Source: Streptomyces xanthochromogenes (GTDB lineage: Bacteria > Actinomycetota > Actinomycetes > Streptomycetales > Streptomycetaceae). Taken from it: 64,000 bases of DNA. The position numbers and the translations under genes were made by a program. The stretch is taken from assembly GCF_014650455.1 (NCBI RefSeq), contig NZ_BMUZ01000014.1:124001-188000 (forward strand), written 5' to 3'. The notes below the pieces were generated by a model. That model searched no databases and was not told the origin of the DNA. It saw nothing but the letters and a program-made list of their open reading frames with translations. This document shows, piece after piece, positions 15,629-25,580 of the stretch. How positions within the stretch are numbered: the first letter of the stretch is position 1; each line of letters begins with the position of its first letter.

Positions 15629-16468
15629 ATGGGAAGCCAACCGGAACCCCTGCCGACCCCCGCCACCCCGTCCGGCCGCGACGGCCTCGCGGCGATCCTC
15701 GCGCAGCCGAAGAAGGCCGTCGTGGCCATCGACTTCGACGGCACGCTCGCCGAGATCGTCGCCGACCCCGAGCAGGCCCGGGCCCACCCCGACGCCGTAC
15801 CCGCGCTCGCCGCGCTCGCCCCGCACGTGGCATCCGTGGCCGTGATCACCGGCCGTCCCGCCGGAGTGGCCGTCCGCTACGGCGGCTTCGCCGGCGTACC
15901 CGGCCTGGAGCACCTCGTGGTCCTCGGCCACTACGGCGCCGAGCGCTGGGACGCGGTCACCGGTACCGTCCACACCCCCGCACCCCACCCCGGCGTGGCC
16001 GCCGCCCGTGCGGAACTCCCCGGGTTCCTGGAGTCGCACGGGGCCTGGCGTGGTACGTGGGTGGAGGAGAAGGGGCAGGCCGTGGCCGTCCACACCCGCC
16101 GGGCCCGCGACCCCCAGGCCGCTTTCGAAGCCCTGCGCGAGCCTCTCGCGGAGCTGGCCACCCGACACGGCCTCGTCCTCGAACCCGGCCGCATGGTCCT
16201 GGAGTTGAGGCCCCCCGGCATGGACAAGGGGGTGGCGCTCGCGGCGTACCTGCGCGAGGTGGGCGCCGAATCCGTGCTGTACGCGGGCGACGACCTGGGT
16301 GATCTGCCCGCGTTCGCAGCCGTCGAGAAACTCCGCTCGGACGGCATGCCCGGCCTGTTGGTGGCGGCGGACACGGTGATCTCCGACCTGGCCGAACGAG
16401 CCGACCTGACCCTGAGCGGCCCCGAGTCGGTGACGGCCTTCCTGAGGGCCCTGGCCACGCGCCTGTAG
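15629..16468 (+). CDS. otsB: Trehalose-6-phosphate phosphatase OtsB
   Basis: 279 residues. A HAD-superfamily phosphatase with motif I IDFDGTLAEI (nucleophile Asp), motif II VAVITGRPAGV, the cap region ERWDAVTGTVHTP with EEKGQAVAVHTR, and motif IV YAGDDLGDLPAF. It dephosphorylates trehalose-6-P to trehalose, the second step after OtsA. otsA lies just downstream but on the opposite strand (convergent, 84 bp apart), so the two pathway genes are not one operon. Confidence 0.94.
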   Translation: MGSQPEPLPTPATPSGRDGLAAILAQPKKAVVAIDFDGTLAEIVADPEQARAHPDAVPALAALAPHVASVAVITGRPAGVAVRYGGFAGVPGLEHLVVLGHYGAERWDAVTGTVHTPAPHPGVAAARAELPGFLESHGAWRGTWVEEKGQAVAVHTRRARDPQAAFEALREPLAELATRHGLVLEPGRMVLELRPPGMDKGVALAAYLREVGAESVLYAGDDLGDLPAFAAVEKLRSDGMPGLLVAADTVISDLAERADLTLSGPESVTAFLRALATRL

Positions 16469-16552
16469 CCCCGGGGAAGGGGCCGCGGCTCCGCCGGACC
16501 TTCGAGTCCGCCCCGGGCCCCGCACGGGGTCCGGGGCGAGAGCCCCGGGGGT

Positions 16553-18037
16553 CTAGCCCCCCAGCGCCTCCAGCTGGTCCAGGAACCAGCGCCGGGGCGG
16601 CAGCGCCGTACCCGCCGCGGCCAGTCGCTTGGTCCGCTCGGCCCGCTCGCCGTCCGGCACGGACAAGGCCGCGTGCAACGCCGATGCCGTCCCCGTCACG
16701 TCGTACGGGTTCACGACCACCGCGTCGTCCGCCAGCTCCGCCCACGCCCCCGCCTCCCGCGACAGCACGAGCACGCACCCCGCGTCGGACACCACCGGGA
16801 CCTCCTTCGCGACGAGGTTCATGCCGTCGCGGACGGGGTTCACGAGGGCGACGTCCGCGAGCCGGTACGCCGCGAGGGAGCGGGCGAAGTCGTCTTGGAC
16901 GTGGAGTACGACCGGGGTCCAACCAGGCGTCCCGTAAAGGGAGTTGATCTCCTCGGCGACCCGGGCGACCTCCGCCGTGTAGTCCCGGTACACCGCCAGG
17001 TCCTGCCGCGAGGGATACGCGAACGCGACGTGCACGACCCGCTCGCGCCACTCGGGATGCGTGTCGAGCAGGTGCCGGTAGGCGAGCAGCCCCCGCACGA
17101 TGTTCTTGGACAGCTCCGTGCGGTCGACCCGCACGATCGTCTTGCGGCCGGCCCCGATCTGCTCGCGCAGCGCCGCCATCCGCTCCTCGACATCGGCCTC
17201 GTGCGACCGCTTCCGCAGGAAGTCGCCGTCCGCGCCGAGCGAGTGCACGGCGATCTCCGTCTCGCGCCCCTGCCCGCCGGACCCGCCGGACCCGCCGGCC
17301 GCCCCGTGCCGGAAGAAGCGGCGCCCCTCCTCGTCGCGCCCGTGCACCTCGCCCGCCGTCACGGGCAGCACCCCCGCCACCGAATCCAGGAACGCCGACG
17401 CCCACCGCCGGGTGAGGAACCCGAGCCGGTCGGCGCCCAGCATCCCGCGGAGCAACTGCTCGGCGATGTCGTCGGGCAGCATCCGGAAGTAGTCCACCGG
17501 CGCCCACGGCGTGTGCGAGAAGTGCCCGATGCGCAGGTCGGGGCGGAGTTCGCGGAGCATGCCCGGCACCAGTGCCAGGTGGTAGTCCTGCACCAGGACT
17601 CGGGCCCCGTCCGCCGCCTCGGCCGCCAGCGCCTCGGCGAAGGACCGGTTGTACGCCTCGTACGACGCCCACTGTCGGCGGAACTCCGCGTCGAAGACCG
17701 GTTCCAGGGGGATCTGGTACAGCATGTGCTGGACGAACCACAGCACCGAGTTCGCGATGCCGTTGTAGGCGTCGGCGAACACCTCGGGATCGATGTCCAG
17801 CATCCGGACACCCTGCTCGCCCACGCCCTGCCGCACGGCCTCGCGGTCGTCCTCGCCGAGCGCCGCGCACACCCACACCGAGTCGACGTCGGAGCCGATC
17901 GCGCTCAGCCCGGAGACGAGCCCGCCCCCGCCCCGCTTGGGTTCGAGGGACCCGTCGTCCTTCAGCGTGTAGGAGACGGGGCCTCGGTTGGAGGCGACGA
18001 GGACCTGAGCCCGGGGGGTTTCATGCGCGGTGACCAT
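16553..18037 (-). CDS. otsA: Trehalose-6-phosphate synthase OtsA (GT20)
   Basis: 494 residues. A GT-B glycosyltransferase of family 20: VLVASNRGPVSYTL at the N-terminus, VLVQDYHLALVPGMLRE, FSHTPWAPVDYFRMLP, the donor-site VDRTELSKNIVRGLLAY, and DVALVNPVRDGMNLVAKE followed by LVLSREAGAWAEL. It transfers glucose from UDP- or GDP-glucose to glucose-6-P, giving trehalose-6-P for OtsB. A Gly-rich loop (AAGGSGGSGGQG) interrupts the middle. Trehalose is a spore storage and stress solute in Streptomyces. The next upstream gene on the same strand, gpgS, is 147 bp away. Confidence 0.95.
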   Translation of the reverse strand: MVTAHETPRAQVLVASNRGPVSYTLKDDGSLEPKRGGGGLVSGLSAIGSDVDSVWVCAALGEDDREAVRQGVGEQGVRMLDIDPEVFADAYNGIANSVLWFVQHMLYQIPLEPVFDAEFRRQWASYEAYNRSFAEALAAEAADGARVLVQDYHLALVPGMLRELRPDLRIGHFSHTPWAPVDYFRMLPDDIAEQLLRGMLGADRLGFLTRRWASAFLDSVAGVLPVTAGEVHGRDEEGRRFFRHGAAGGSGGSGGQGRETEIAVHSLGADGDFLRKRSHEADVEERMAALREQIGAGRKTIVRVDRTELSKNIVRGLLAYRHLLDTHPEWRERVVHVAFAYPSRQDLAVYRDYTAEVARVAEEINSLYGTPGWTPVVLHVQDDFARSLAAYRLADVALVNPVRDGMNLVAKEVPVVSDAGCVLVLSREAGAWAELADDAVVVNPYDVTGTASALHAALSVPDGERAERTKRLAAAGTALPPRRWFLDQLEALGG

Positions 18038-18122
18038 GTTGCGGAACCTAGCCCGCCCCGCAATACCTCAAACACCCGTACGCCCACCCCCATGGGCGGA
18101 AACCGGCCACCGCCCTTCTCTA

Positions 18123-18182
18123 AAGCCGGGCCCGGATCTTCTTGCAGGCTGGGCCCGGATCTTCTCGGGAGCCGGGCCCGGA
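18123..18182. repeat. Short direct repeats between gpgS and otsA
   Basis: GGGCCCGGATCTTCT occurs twice and GGGCCCGGA a third time within 60 bp (near 18129, 18151 and 18173), just after the gpgS stop. No clean terminator stem is formed, though GCCGGGCCCGG-type palindromes could pair. Confidence 0.5.
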
Positions 18183-18184
18183 CG

Positions 18185-19159
18185 CTAGGCGGCCCGGTGC
18201 ACCGCGTACTCCTCGATCTCCCGCATCGGCGGCCGCTCCTCGGTGTCCACCGCGTACGTCCGCGGCACGAAGCCGTGCTCGCCCCGCTCGAACTGGGTCA
18301 GCTCGGGCCGTACGAGATGCCCCCGCGACAGCCGCAGCTGCGCGGTGCGGTAGATCGCGGCGGCCATCCGGCCGAGCGCCTGCCCGTCCTGGTGGCGGTG
18401 TTTGCGTACGCCCACGTCGACCTGGGCCAGCGCGTCCAGGCCCACGGTGTGCAGCGCGTCCACCAGCAGCGCGAGCTCCACCCCGTACCCGACGGGGAAG
18501 GGCAGCCGCTCCAGGAGCGAGCGCCGGGCCGCGTACTCGCCGCCCAACGGCTGTACCATTCCCGCCAGTTGGGGCCAGTGCAGATTGAGCAGCGGACGCG
18601 CCACCAGCTCGGTGACCCGGCCGCCCTGACCGGCGGTCTCACCGAAGGGCCGGTCGTACATCGCCTTGACGAACGCCACGTCCGGGTCGGTCAGGAGCGG
18701 CCCGACGATGCCGGAGACGAACCCGGCGTCGAAGTCCTTCAGGTCGGCGTCGATGAAGCACACGATGTCGCCGCTGGTCACGAGCAGCGAGCGCCACAGC
18801 ACCTCGCCCTTGCCCGGCAGGGCCGGGACCCGCGGCAGGATCGCGTCGCGGTGCACGACCCGGGCGCCGGCCCCGGCGGCGACCGCGGCCGTACGGTCGG
18901 TGGAGCCGGAGTCGACGACCACCAGCTCGTCGACCAGCGGCACGGCCTCCGTCATCAGCTCGCGCCGGATCGCGGCCACGATGTCACCGACCGTGCCCTC
19001 CTCGTCCAGGGCGGGCAGCACGACACTGACGGTGGTCCCCGTGCGGTGTTTCGCGGCCAGGATGCGGTCGATCGGTCGCTCGGCCGCGGACCAGGAACGC
19101 CTGCTCAGCCAGCGTTCCACCTCTTCCAGCACGGCTCCTGGCCTCCTTGTGTGATCCAT
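18185..19159 (-). CDS. gpgS: Glucosyl-3-phosphoglycerate synthase
   Basis: 324 residues. A GT-A fold retaining enzyme of family GT81: VSVVLPALDEEGTVGDIVAA, LVVVDSGSTDRTA, GKGEVLWRSLL, and the metal-binding DxD in CFIDADLKDF, then PFGETAGQGGRVTELVARPLL. It transfers glucose from NDP-glucose to 3-phosphoglycerate, giving glucosyl-3-phosphoglycerate, a precursor of glucosylglycerate or methylglucose lipopolysaccharides. No GpgP phosphatase gene is adjacent. It is transcribed away from the SAM riboswitch, with about 110 bp between. Confidence 0.93.
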   Translation of the reverse strand: MDHTRRPGAVLEEVERWLSRRSWSAAERPIDRILAAKHRTGTTVSVVLPALDEEGTVGDIVAAIRRELMTEAVPLVDELVVVDSGSTDRTAAVAAGAGARVVHRDAILPRVPALPGKGEVLWRSLLVTSGDIVCFIDADLKDFDAGFVSGIVGPLLTDPDVAFVKAMYDRPFGETAGQGGRVTELVARPLLNLHWPQLAGMVQPLGGEYAARRSLLERLPFPVGYGVELALLVDALHTVGLDALAQVDVGVRKHRHQDGQALGRMAAAIYRTAQLRLSRGHLVRPELTQFERGEHGFVPRTYAVDTEERPPMREIEEYAVHRAA

Positions 19160-19269
19160 CTCGCGGTTCGGACGACTATCTCAACCGTCCAGGGCTTCGG
19201 TTACAGTCTTGAACAACGCGGATGACCGTCGCATGTCGGGGGTCGTCGTCACGCTGACAATCGAATACC

Positions 19270-19421
19270 GCTCATCCAGAGGGGCAGAGGGATACGGCCC
19301 GTTGAAGCCCCGGCAACCCTCCAGTCGGTTCTCGTCGATCGTTTCGATCAAGACACGGGGCCACCGGCTAGGGAAGGTGCCAAATCCGTCTCATGGCGAA
19401 GTTCGTCATGAGGAAGATGAG
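19270..19421 (+). ncRNA. SAM riboswitch (S-box, SAM-I type) upstream of thrC-like gene
   Basis: The leader carries the S-box core: CTCATCCAGAGGGGCAGAGG at 19271, then GGCCCGTTGAAGCCCCGGCAACC near 19296-19318 (given by landmarks), and the 3' core GGTGCCAAATCC near 19376. Stem P1 pairs CTCATC (19271-19276) with GATGAG (19416-19421). The 3' strand of P1 overlaps the GAGGAG that could act as ribosome site, and a CTCCCCTC follows just before the ATG, so ligand binding could hide or expose translation signals. Family rule: high SAM turns expression off. Confidence 0.93.
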
Positions 19422-19440
19422 GAGAAAGGGCCTCCCCTCC

Positions 19441-20727
19441 ATGTCTGCTCAGACTGTTGAATCCCGCACCGCCGTCGACCTCGGTCCGGCATCCGGCCTT
19501 TCCTGCCGTGAGTGCGGCCAGCGTTTCGAACTCGGGCCGATTTTCGCCTGTGAACTGTGTTTCGGACCGCTCGAAGTGGCTTATGACCTGCCGCTCGGCG
19601 ACCCCGAGGCGCTGCGCAAGAAGATCGAGTCGGGCCCCGAGAACATCTGGCGTTACGCCCCGCTGCTGCCCGTCCCCGCGGACGTCGCCGACAAGCCGAA
19701 CCTGAACCCCGGCTTCACCAAGCTCGTCAAGGCCGAGAACCTGGCCCGCGAGCTGGGCGTCGAGCCCGGCAAGCTGTTCGTCAAGGACGACTCCGGCAAC
19801 CCGACGCACTCCTTCAAGGACCGCGTCGTCGCGCAGGCCCTGGAGGCCGCCCGCGCCTTCGGCTTCACCACGCTCTCCTGCTCCTCCACCGGCAACCTGG
19901 CCGGCGCGGTCGGCGCCGCGGCCGCGCGGGCTGGCTTCCGCTCCTGCGTGTTCATCCCGCACGACCTGGAGCAGGGCAAGGTCGTCATGGCCGCGGTGTA
20001 CGGCGGCGAGCTCGTCGGCATCGAGGGCAACTACGACGACGTGAACCGCTTCTGCTCCGAGCTCATCGGCGACCCGCTCGGCGAGGGCTGGGGCTTCGTC
20101 AACGTCAACCTGCGCCCGTACTACGGCGAGGGGTCCAAGACGCTGGCGTACGAGATCTGCGAGCAGCTCGGCTGGCAGCTGCCGGACCAGCTGGTCATCC
20201 CGATCGCCTCCGGCTCCCAGCTCACCAAGATCGACAAGGGCCTCCAGGAGCTGATCAAGCTCGGCCTGGTCGAGGACAAGCCGTACAAGATCTTCGGCGC
20301 CCAGGCCGAGGGCTGCTCCCCGGTGTCGACCGCCTTCAAGGCCGGTCACGACGTCGTGCGCCCGCAGAAGCCGGACACCATCGCCAAGTCGCTCGCCATC
20401 GGCAACCCGGCGGACGGCCCGTACGTCCTGGACATCGCGCGCCGCACCGGTGGTGCGGTGGAGGACGTGAACGACGAGCAGATCGTCGACGCCATCAAGC
20501 TGCTCGCCCGCACCGAGGGCATCTTCGCGGAGACCGCGGGCGGTGTGACGGTCGGCGTCACCAGGAAGCTCATCGAGGCCGGTCTTCTCGACCCGTCGCT
20601 CACCACGGTCGTGCTCAACACCGGTGACGGGCTCAAGACGCTGGACGCGGTGGCCGCCACGTCCCAGGCGACCGCGACCATCCGCCCGAGCCTGGACGCC
20701 TTCCGCGACGCGGGCCTCGCCCACTGA
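19441..20727 (+). CDS. thrC: Threonine-synthase-family PLP enzyme; possibly O-phosphohomoserine-dependent homocysteine synthase (MetM type)
   Basis: 428 residues from ATG 19441; an in-frame ATG at 19393 lies inside the riboswitch and is not the start. N-terminal zinc-ribbon-like part (SCRECGQRFELGPIFACELC, residues 19-39), then a fold-type II PLP enzyme with the Schiff-base lysine in GNPTHSFKDR and SCSSTGNLAGAVGA. By homology it acts on O-phosphohomoserine to make threonine. However, it is controlled by a SAM riboswitch and followed 34 bp later by a CysO-like sulfur carrier, which fits methionine rather than threonine synthesis. I recall a Streptomyces pathway in which such an enzyme (MetM) makes homocysteine with a sulfur carrier. 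Either role is possible. Confidence 0.9.
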   Translation: MSAQTVESRTAVDLGPASGLSCRECGQRFELGPIFACELCFGPLEVAYDLPLGDPEALRKKIESGPENIWRYAPLLPVPADVADKPNLNPGFTKLVKAENLARELGVEPGKLFVKDDSGNPTHSFKDRVVAQALEAARAFGFTTLSCSSTGNLAGAVGAAAARAGFRSCVFIPHDLEQGKVVMAAVYGGELVGIEGNYDDVNRFCSELIGDPLGEGWGFVNVNLRPYYGEGSKTLAYEICEQLGWQLPDQLVIPIASGSQLTKIDKGLQELIKLGLVEDKPYKIFGAQAEGCSPVSTAFKAGHDVVRPQKPDTIAKSLAIGNPADGPYVLDIARRTGGAVEDVNDEQIVDAIKLLARTEGIFAETAGGVTVGVTRKLIEAGLLDPSLTTVVLNTGDGLKTLDAVAATSQATATIRPSLDAFRDAGLAH

Positions 20728-20761
20728 GCCACTGCTGCTGATCGACTAGGAGTACCGAACC

Positions 20762-21037
20762 ATGAGCGTGAACGTCCGCATCCCCACGATCCTGCGCACC
20801 TACACCGGCGGCAAGGCCGAGGTCGCCGCCGAGGGTGCCACTCTCGCCGAGGTCCTCGCCGACCTGGAGAAGAACCACACGGGCATCGCCGCGCGCGTCC
20901 TGGACGACCAGGGCAAGCTGCGCCGCTTCGTCAACGTGTACGTCAACGACGACGACGTGCGCTTCGAGCAGGGCCTGGAGACCGCCACGCCCGAGGGCGC
21001 CGGCGTCTCGATCATCCCGGCGGTCGCGGGCGGCTGA
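20762..21037 (+). CDS. MoaD/ThiS-family sulfur-carrier protein (CysO-like)
   Basis: 91 residues with the ubiquitin-like beta-grasp pattern IPTILRTYTGGKAEVAAEG ... RRFVNVYVNDDDVRFEQGL and the C-terminal VAGG, whose terminal glycine is adenylated and turned into a thiocarboxylate. It closely resembles Mycobacterium tuberculosis CysO as I remember that sequence. It should carry sulfide for cysteine, homocysteine or thiosugar synthesis. It is in one transcript with the riboswitch-controlled thrC-like gene (34 bp gap with AGGAG before ATG 20762). No activating MoeB-like or Mec+ protease gene is adjacent. Confidence 0.9.
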   Translation: MSVNVRIPTILRTYTGGKAEVAAEGATLAEVLADLEKNHTGIAARVLDDQGKLRRFVNVYVNDDDVRFEQGLETATPEGAGVSIIPAVAGG

Positions 21038-21142
21038 ACGGCCTCCCCGGAGGGAGACCGAGCGCCCCTCCCGCGGGCGGCCGAACGGCCCCGCGCTGAA
21101 CCCGAGTCGTACTCGGAGTTGCTCTTGAGTTGCCCCTGAGTT

Positions 21143-21171
21143 GCCCCCTCCGCACGAGAAGCGGAGGGGGC
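21143..21171 (+). terminator. Strong hairpin terminator after thrC-sulfur carrier operon
   Basis: Perfect 11-bp stem GCCCCCTCCGC / GCGGAGGGGGC with a 7-nt loop, followed by AATTC. It ends the riboswitch-controlled operon. Confidence 0.85.
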
Positions 21172-21517
21172 AATTCAACATGGTTGAGCGGGGTACAGTT
21201 GGGGAAGCCCCTTCGCTTCGAGTGCCAAGTGCATATGAGAACGCGACAACATGGGGTCAAAGTGTGAGAGCCCTTTGCGCAGTAAGTGCGCTTTGCCCGG
21301 CCCGACTTGCCCCGGAATGCAGAATAAATGGCATTCCGCTCCCCGCGCGTGCCCGGAATTCTCGTCCGATTGACCTGTTGCAGAGGGCAGTTGGGCAGAT
21401 ACATTCAGCCGCGGTCGACGCGTTCCGGCGCACACCCTCTCCTGTCGGAGGGTGCAGGTCTGACCCGGGTCCGCGAAGTGTGGTCCCGTGCAAGGGCCAG
21501 TAATAGGGGAGTTAGGC
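21172..21517 (+). promoter_or_regulatory. Leader/promoter region of cold-shock gene
   Basis: This 346-bp stretch before the cold-shock gene holds no gene with good codon use. Its AT content is somewhat higher than the surroundings (for example AATAAATGGCATTCC near 21325), as expected for a long 5' leader of a csp gene. No specific thermosensor fold could be assigned by eye. Confidence 0.35.
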
Positions 21518-21721
21518 ATGGCTCAGGGCACCGTCAAGTGGTTCAACGCGGAGAAGGGGTACGGCTTCATCGCGGTCGACGGTGGTGCGGATGTTTTCGT
21601 CCACTACAGCGCGATCCAGATGGACGGTTACCGCACCCTTGAAGAAGGTCAGCGAGTCGAGTTCGAGATCTCGCAGGGCCAGAAGGGTCCGCAGGCGGAC
21701 ATGGTCAAGCTCGCCGTCTGA
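21518..21721 (+). CDS. Cold-shock domain protein (CspA family)
   Basis: 67 residues, a single cold-shock OB-fold. RNA-binding motifs RNP1 KGYGFIAVD and RNP2 DVFVHYSAI are intact, after the usual MAQGTVKWFNAEKG. It is a nucleic-acid chaperone binding single-stranded RNA/DNA. Streptomyces have many paralogues; a second one is at 39556. The gene stands between the sulfur-carrier operon and groEL2, each with own signals; ribosome site AGGGGAG lies about 9 nt before the ATG. Confidence 0.96.
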   Translation: MAQGTVKWFNAEKGYGFIAVDGGADVFVHYSAIQMDGYRTLEEGQRVEFEISQGQKGPQADMVKLAV

Positions 21722-21757
21722 TCTCGGCGCGATCGACCAGCGACGCAAGCAAACTTG

Positions 21758-21787
21758 AAGGGGGCCACCCGAGAGGGTGGCCCCCTT
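21758..21787 (+). terminator. Hairpin terminator of cold-shock gene
   Basis: Perfect 13-bp stem AAGGGGGCCACCC / GGGTGGCCCCCTT with GAGA tetraloop, ending in TTT. It starts 37 bp after the stop codon. The stretch from here to 22073 has two direct copies of GGTCGGCCTGAGC but no recognisable gene. Confidence 0.9.
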
Positions 21788-22073
21788 TGAGCGTCCCCGG
21801 TCGGCCTGAGCGTCCCTTGGTCGGCCTGAGCATCCTGGTCGGCTTCTCCTGGCCCCGACCGCTGCCGGAGGGTGCCGTGCCGACGGCGCACGTATACCGG
21901 AGAGCGCTGCACCGACGGCGCGTGCCGGGGGCGCGGGAAGCGGCGCGAGCTGCTACGCACGGTCGCGAACGAGCCGGTCCGGCCGGGGCGTGGGGGCGGA
22001 GTCCGCACCGGAAACCGGGGCCCGGAGGCCCGTGAGGAACCCCGAAGAGAAGGCGTCCGTTTCAAGAGACTCG

Positions 22074-22136
22074 CTTGCACTCGCAGGGGCCGAGTGCTAA
22101 TCATTGGGCTTAGCACTCTCCCAGTGAGAGTGACAG
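22074..22136. promoter_or_regulatory. Double CIRCE (HrcA operator) upstream of groEL2
   Basis: Copy 1 at 22074-22100: CTTGCACTC-N9-GAGTGCTAA (consensus TTAGCACTC-N9-GAGTGCTAA). Copy 2 at 22110-22136: TTAGCACTC-N9-GAGTGACAG, right arm degenerate. The right arm of copy 1 and the left arm of copy 2 also form an inverted pair separated by 9 bp, so three consecutive half-site pairs share one phase. HrcA represses heat-shock genes from CIRCE. Confidence 0.9.
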
Positions 22137-22265
22137 AACTTGGATCGGGTCAGTGAGGCCCGCAGACCGCGTGGGGCAAGGAACCACAAGGGATGCAGGC
22201 CGTCCGTCGCGGGCACCGGCGCGATCCACGAAGAACGCCACCCCTGTCCGGGAGGACCACTTCAC

Positions 22266-23888
<1,623 letters not shown>

Positions 23889-23954
23889 GCCACGGCTCGG
23901 TAGCTCCATGTAGGTAGCGGTACACAGCAGTTCGCAGCAGTTCACTGCTGTACG

Positions 23955-23994
23955 CCGAGGGCGGCACTCCCCATCGTGGGGGTGCCGCCCTCGG
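23955..23994 (+). terminator. Hairpin terminator after groEL2
   Basis: CCGAGGGCGGCACTCCCC and GGGGGTGCCGCCCTCGG pair over about 16 bp with one bulge and a short loop. It lies 66 bp past the groEL2 stop. Confidence 0.8.
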
Positions 23995-24147
23995 CCGTTC
24001 CCGGACCTGCCCGAACCAGGAGGGTGGGAAATTCCGAACCTCGAAGGTGGTGCTGGCTCCATGGTGCGGGGATGCGGGCGGGGTTAGCTTGGTGATCAGA
24101 GGGGCAGGCGCGAAGCAGCCCAACTGACGCACTTCCGGGGGACTTTC

Positions 24148-24894
24148 ATGAGCACCACACGCCTGCGGACCCGTACCGTCGCGGCCGTGTGTCTGACCGC
24201 CCTGGTGGTCGGCGGACTCGCCGCGTGCAGCCCGCTGGACGACCAGACGTTCAAGGACGACGCGACGGTCAAGGACAGGATCACCGCGGTACGCATCGAC
24301 GGAACCTCGGACGGGTTCCGGGTGCGGGGCAAGAAGGACCTGGCGAAGGTGTCCGTGCACCGCGAGGTCACCTACCGCGGCAAGACGAAGCCGACGGAAT
24401 CGACGTACCGCGTGGAGAACGGGGTGCTCGTGCTCGGCGGCTGCGCGGGTCACTGCTCGGTCGACTACACGGTGGACGTTCCGGCCGGAGTCCCGGTCAC
24501 CGGCTCCACCAGGGCGGGCGGGCTGAGCCTGTCATCGGTCGGCCAGGTGCAGGTGTCCACGAGCGACGGCGCGGTGAAGGTACGGGGCGCGACGGGCCCG
24601 GTCGACATCCGTACGAGCAACGGCTCGATCGACGCGAACGGCCTGAAGGGCACGGGCATCACGGCCATGGCGTCCAACGGCTCGATCTCCCTCACACCCG
24701 ACACCGCCCAGAACGTCACGGCCCAGACCTCCAACGGCAGCATCACGGTGACCGCCCCGCGCGCGCCCTACCGCGTCTCGGCCCGAACCGGCCACGGCCA
24801 CAAGGCCCTCGACATCCCGAACGACCCCGCCGCCCCCCACCGCCTGGACCTGACCAGCGGCAACGGCGGCATAACCCTGAAGCCGTCGAAGTAG
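24148..24894 (+). CDS. DUF4097-type beta-repeat lipoprotein
   Basis: 248 residues. Lipoprotein signal peptide with lipobox LAAC (cysteine near residue 27). The mature part has a DUF4097 right-handed beta pattern: repeated strands with T(S/A)NGSI (IRTSNGSIDANG, AMASNGSISLTP, AQTSNGSITVTA) and a final SGNGGITLKPS. Such adhesin-like domains occur on cell-surface proteins of unknown role. It stands alone. The 167 bp downstream to 25061 contain the promoter region of the type-VII-like cluster. Confidence 0.85.
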   Translation: MSTTRLRTRTVAAVCLTALVVGGLAACSPLDDQTFKDDATVKDRITAVRIDGTSDGFRVRGKKDLAKVSVHREVTYRGKTKPTESTYRVENGVLVLGGCAGHCSVDYTVDVPAGVPVTGSTRAGGLSLSSVGQVQVSTSDGAVKVRGATGPVDIRTSNGSIDANGLKGTGITAMASNGSISLTPDTAQNVTAQTSNGSITVTAPRAPYRVSARTGHGHKALDIPNDPAAPHRLDLTSGNGGITLKPSK

Positions 24895-25061
24895 CCGACC
24901 ACCAGCCCGCCGACCGGTTCACGAACGACCACCTCTGCGACCCCGCCCTCCCACATTGGCCTGTTCCTGCCCCTCTTTGCGAGGGTACGACTGGGAACCG
25001 CAATTGCTGCTCGTTAGAGTTGCGTTGCGTGTGAAAACAGTGCTGTACGGGGGAGGATGTT

Positions 25062-25580
25062 TTGCCACCAAACGGGGGTGGAGCGGCGTCGGAGTCACCG
25101 GGTTGGCCTTTCAACGTGCTTGAGGTGGCGCAGACCGCCGCCGGGGACGTGGTCACCGAGCTGACGTCGTTCACGAAGTTCCAGCAACGCGTGGATGAGC
25201 TGATCCGGAACCTCAAGGGTTCTCCGGCCGGCCCCGGCGAGGTGGGCCAGGAGCGGCTCGCCCGCGGCCAGTTCGGGGGCGGAGGCGGCGCGTTCGCCGA
25301 AGCGACGGGCCTGTTCACCTCGTACGAGACGGTGATCAGCGAACTGGAGAGCCTGTCCAAGCTGCTGTCGGACTCCATCGAGGGCATGGGCATCGCGGTA
25401 CTGGCCTCGCACAAGGGCTACCAGAACATCGATGCGGACGTCCGCAAGCGGATGGCGGCGATCGCCGTGGAGACCAAGAAGCACTACGGCGGCGACTACC
25501 ACCCCGCCCAGCCCAAGCCGGACAAGCCGGGCCAGCCCGACCGGCCGCCCACGGGCGGCGACGCCGGAGGGACGATCTGA
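25062..25580 (+). CDS. ESX/WXG-like helical protein of type-VII-associated cluster
   Basis: 172 residues from TTG 25062, with GGGAGG 6 nt upstream. Predominantly helical (residues 20-150), with a Gly-rich loop GGGGGAFAEATGLFTSYETV and a Pro/Lys-rich tail. It resembles the ESX-1-like EspB/PE-type helical bundles placed ahead of WXG genes in Streptomyces, but lacks a clean WxG. It is the first of three adjacent genes; its stop overlaps the next ATG (TGATG at 25578-25582), so the two are coupled. Probable substrate or partner of type VII secretion (inference). Confidence 0.65.
   Translation: MPPNGGGAASESPGWPFNVLEVAQTAAGDVVTELTSFTKFQQRVDELIRNLKGSPAGPGEVGQERLARGQFGGGGGAFAEATGLFTSYETVISELESLSKLLSDSIEGMGIAVLASHKGYQNIDADVRKRMAAIAVETKKHYGGDYHPAQPKPDKPGQPDRPPTGGDAGGTI

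Noticed and set aside
19393..19440. Upstream start of the thrC-like protein at 19393
   Set aside because: It lies inside the SAM riboswitch (3' core and P1 strand); the added residues (MAKFVMRKMRRKG) are the translated aptamer.
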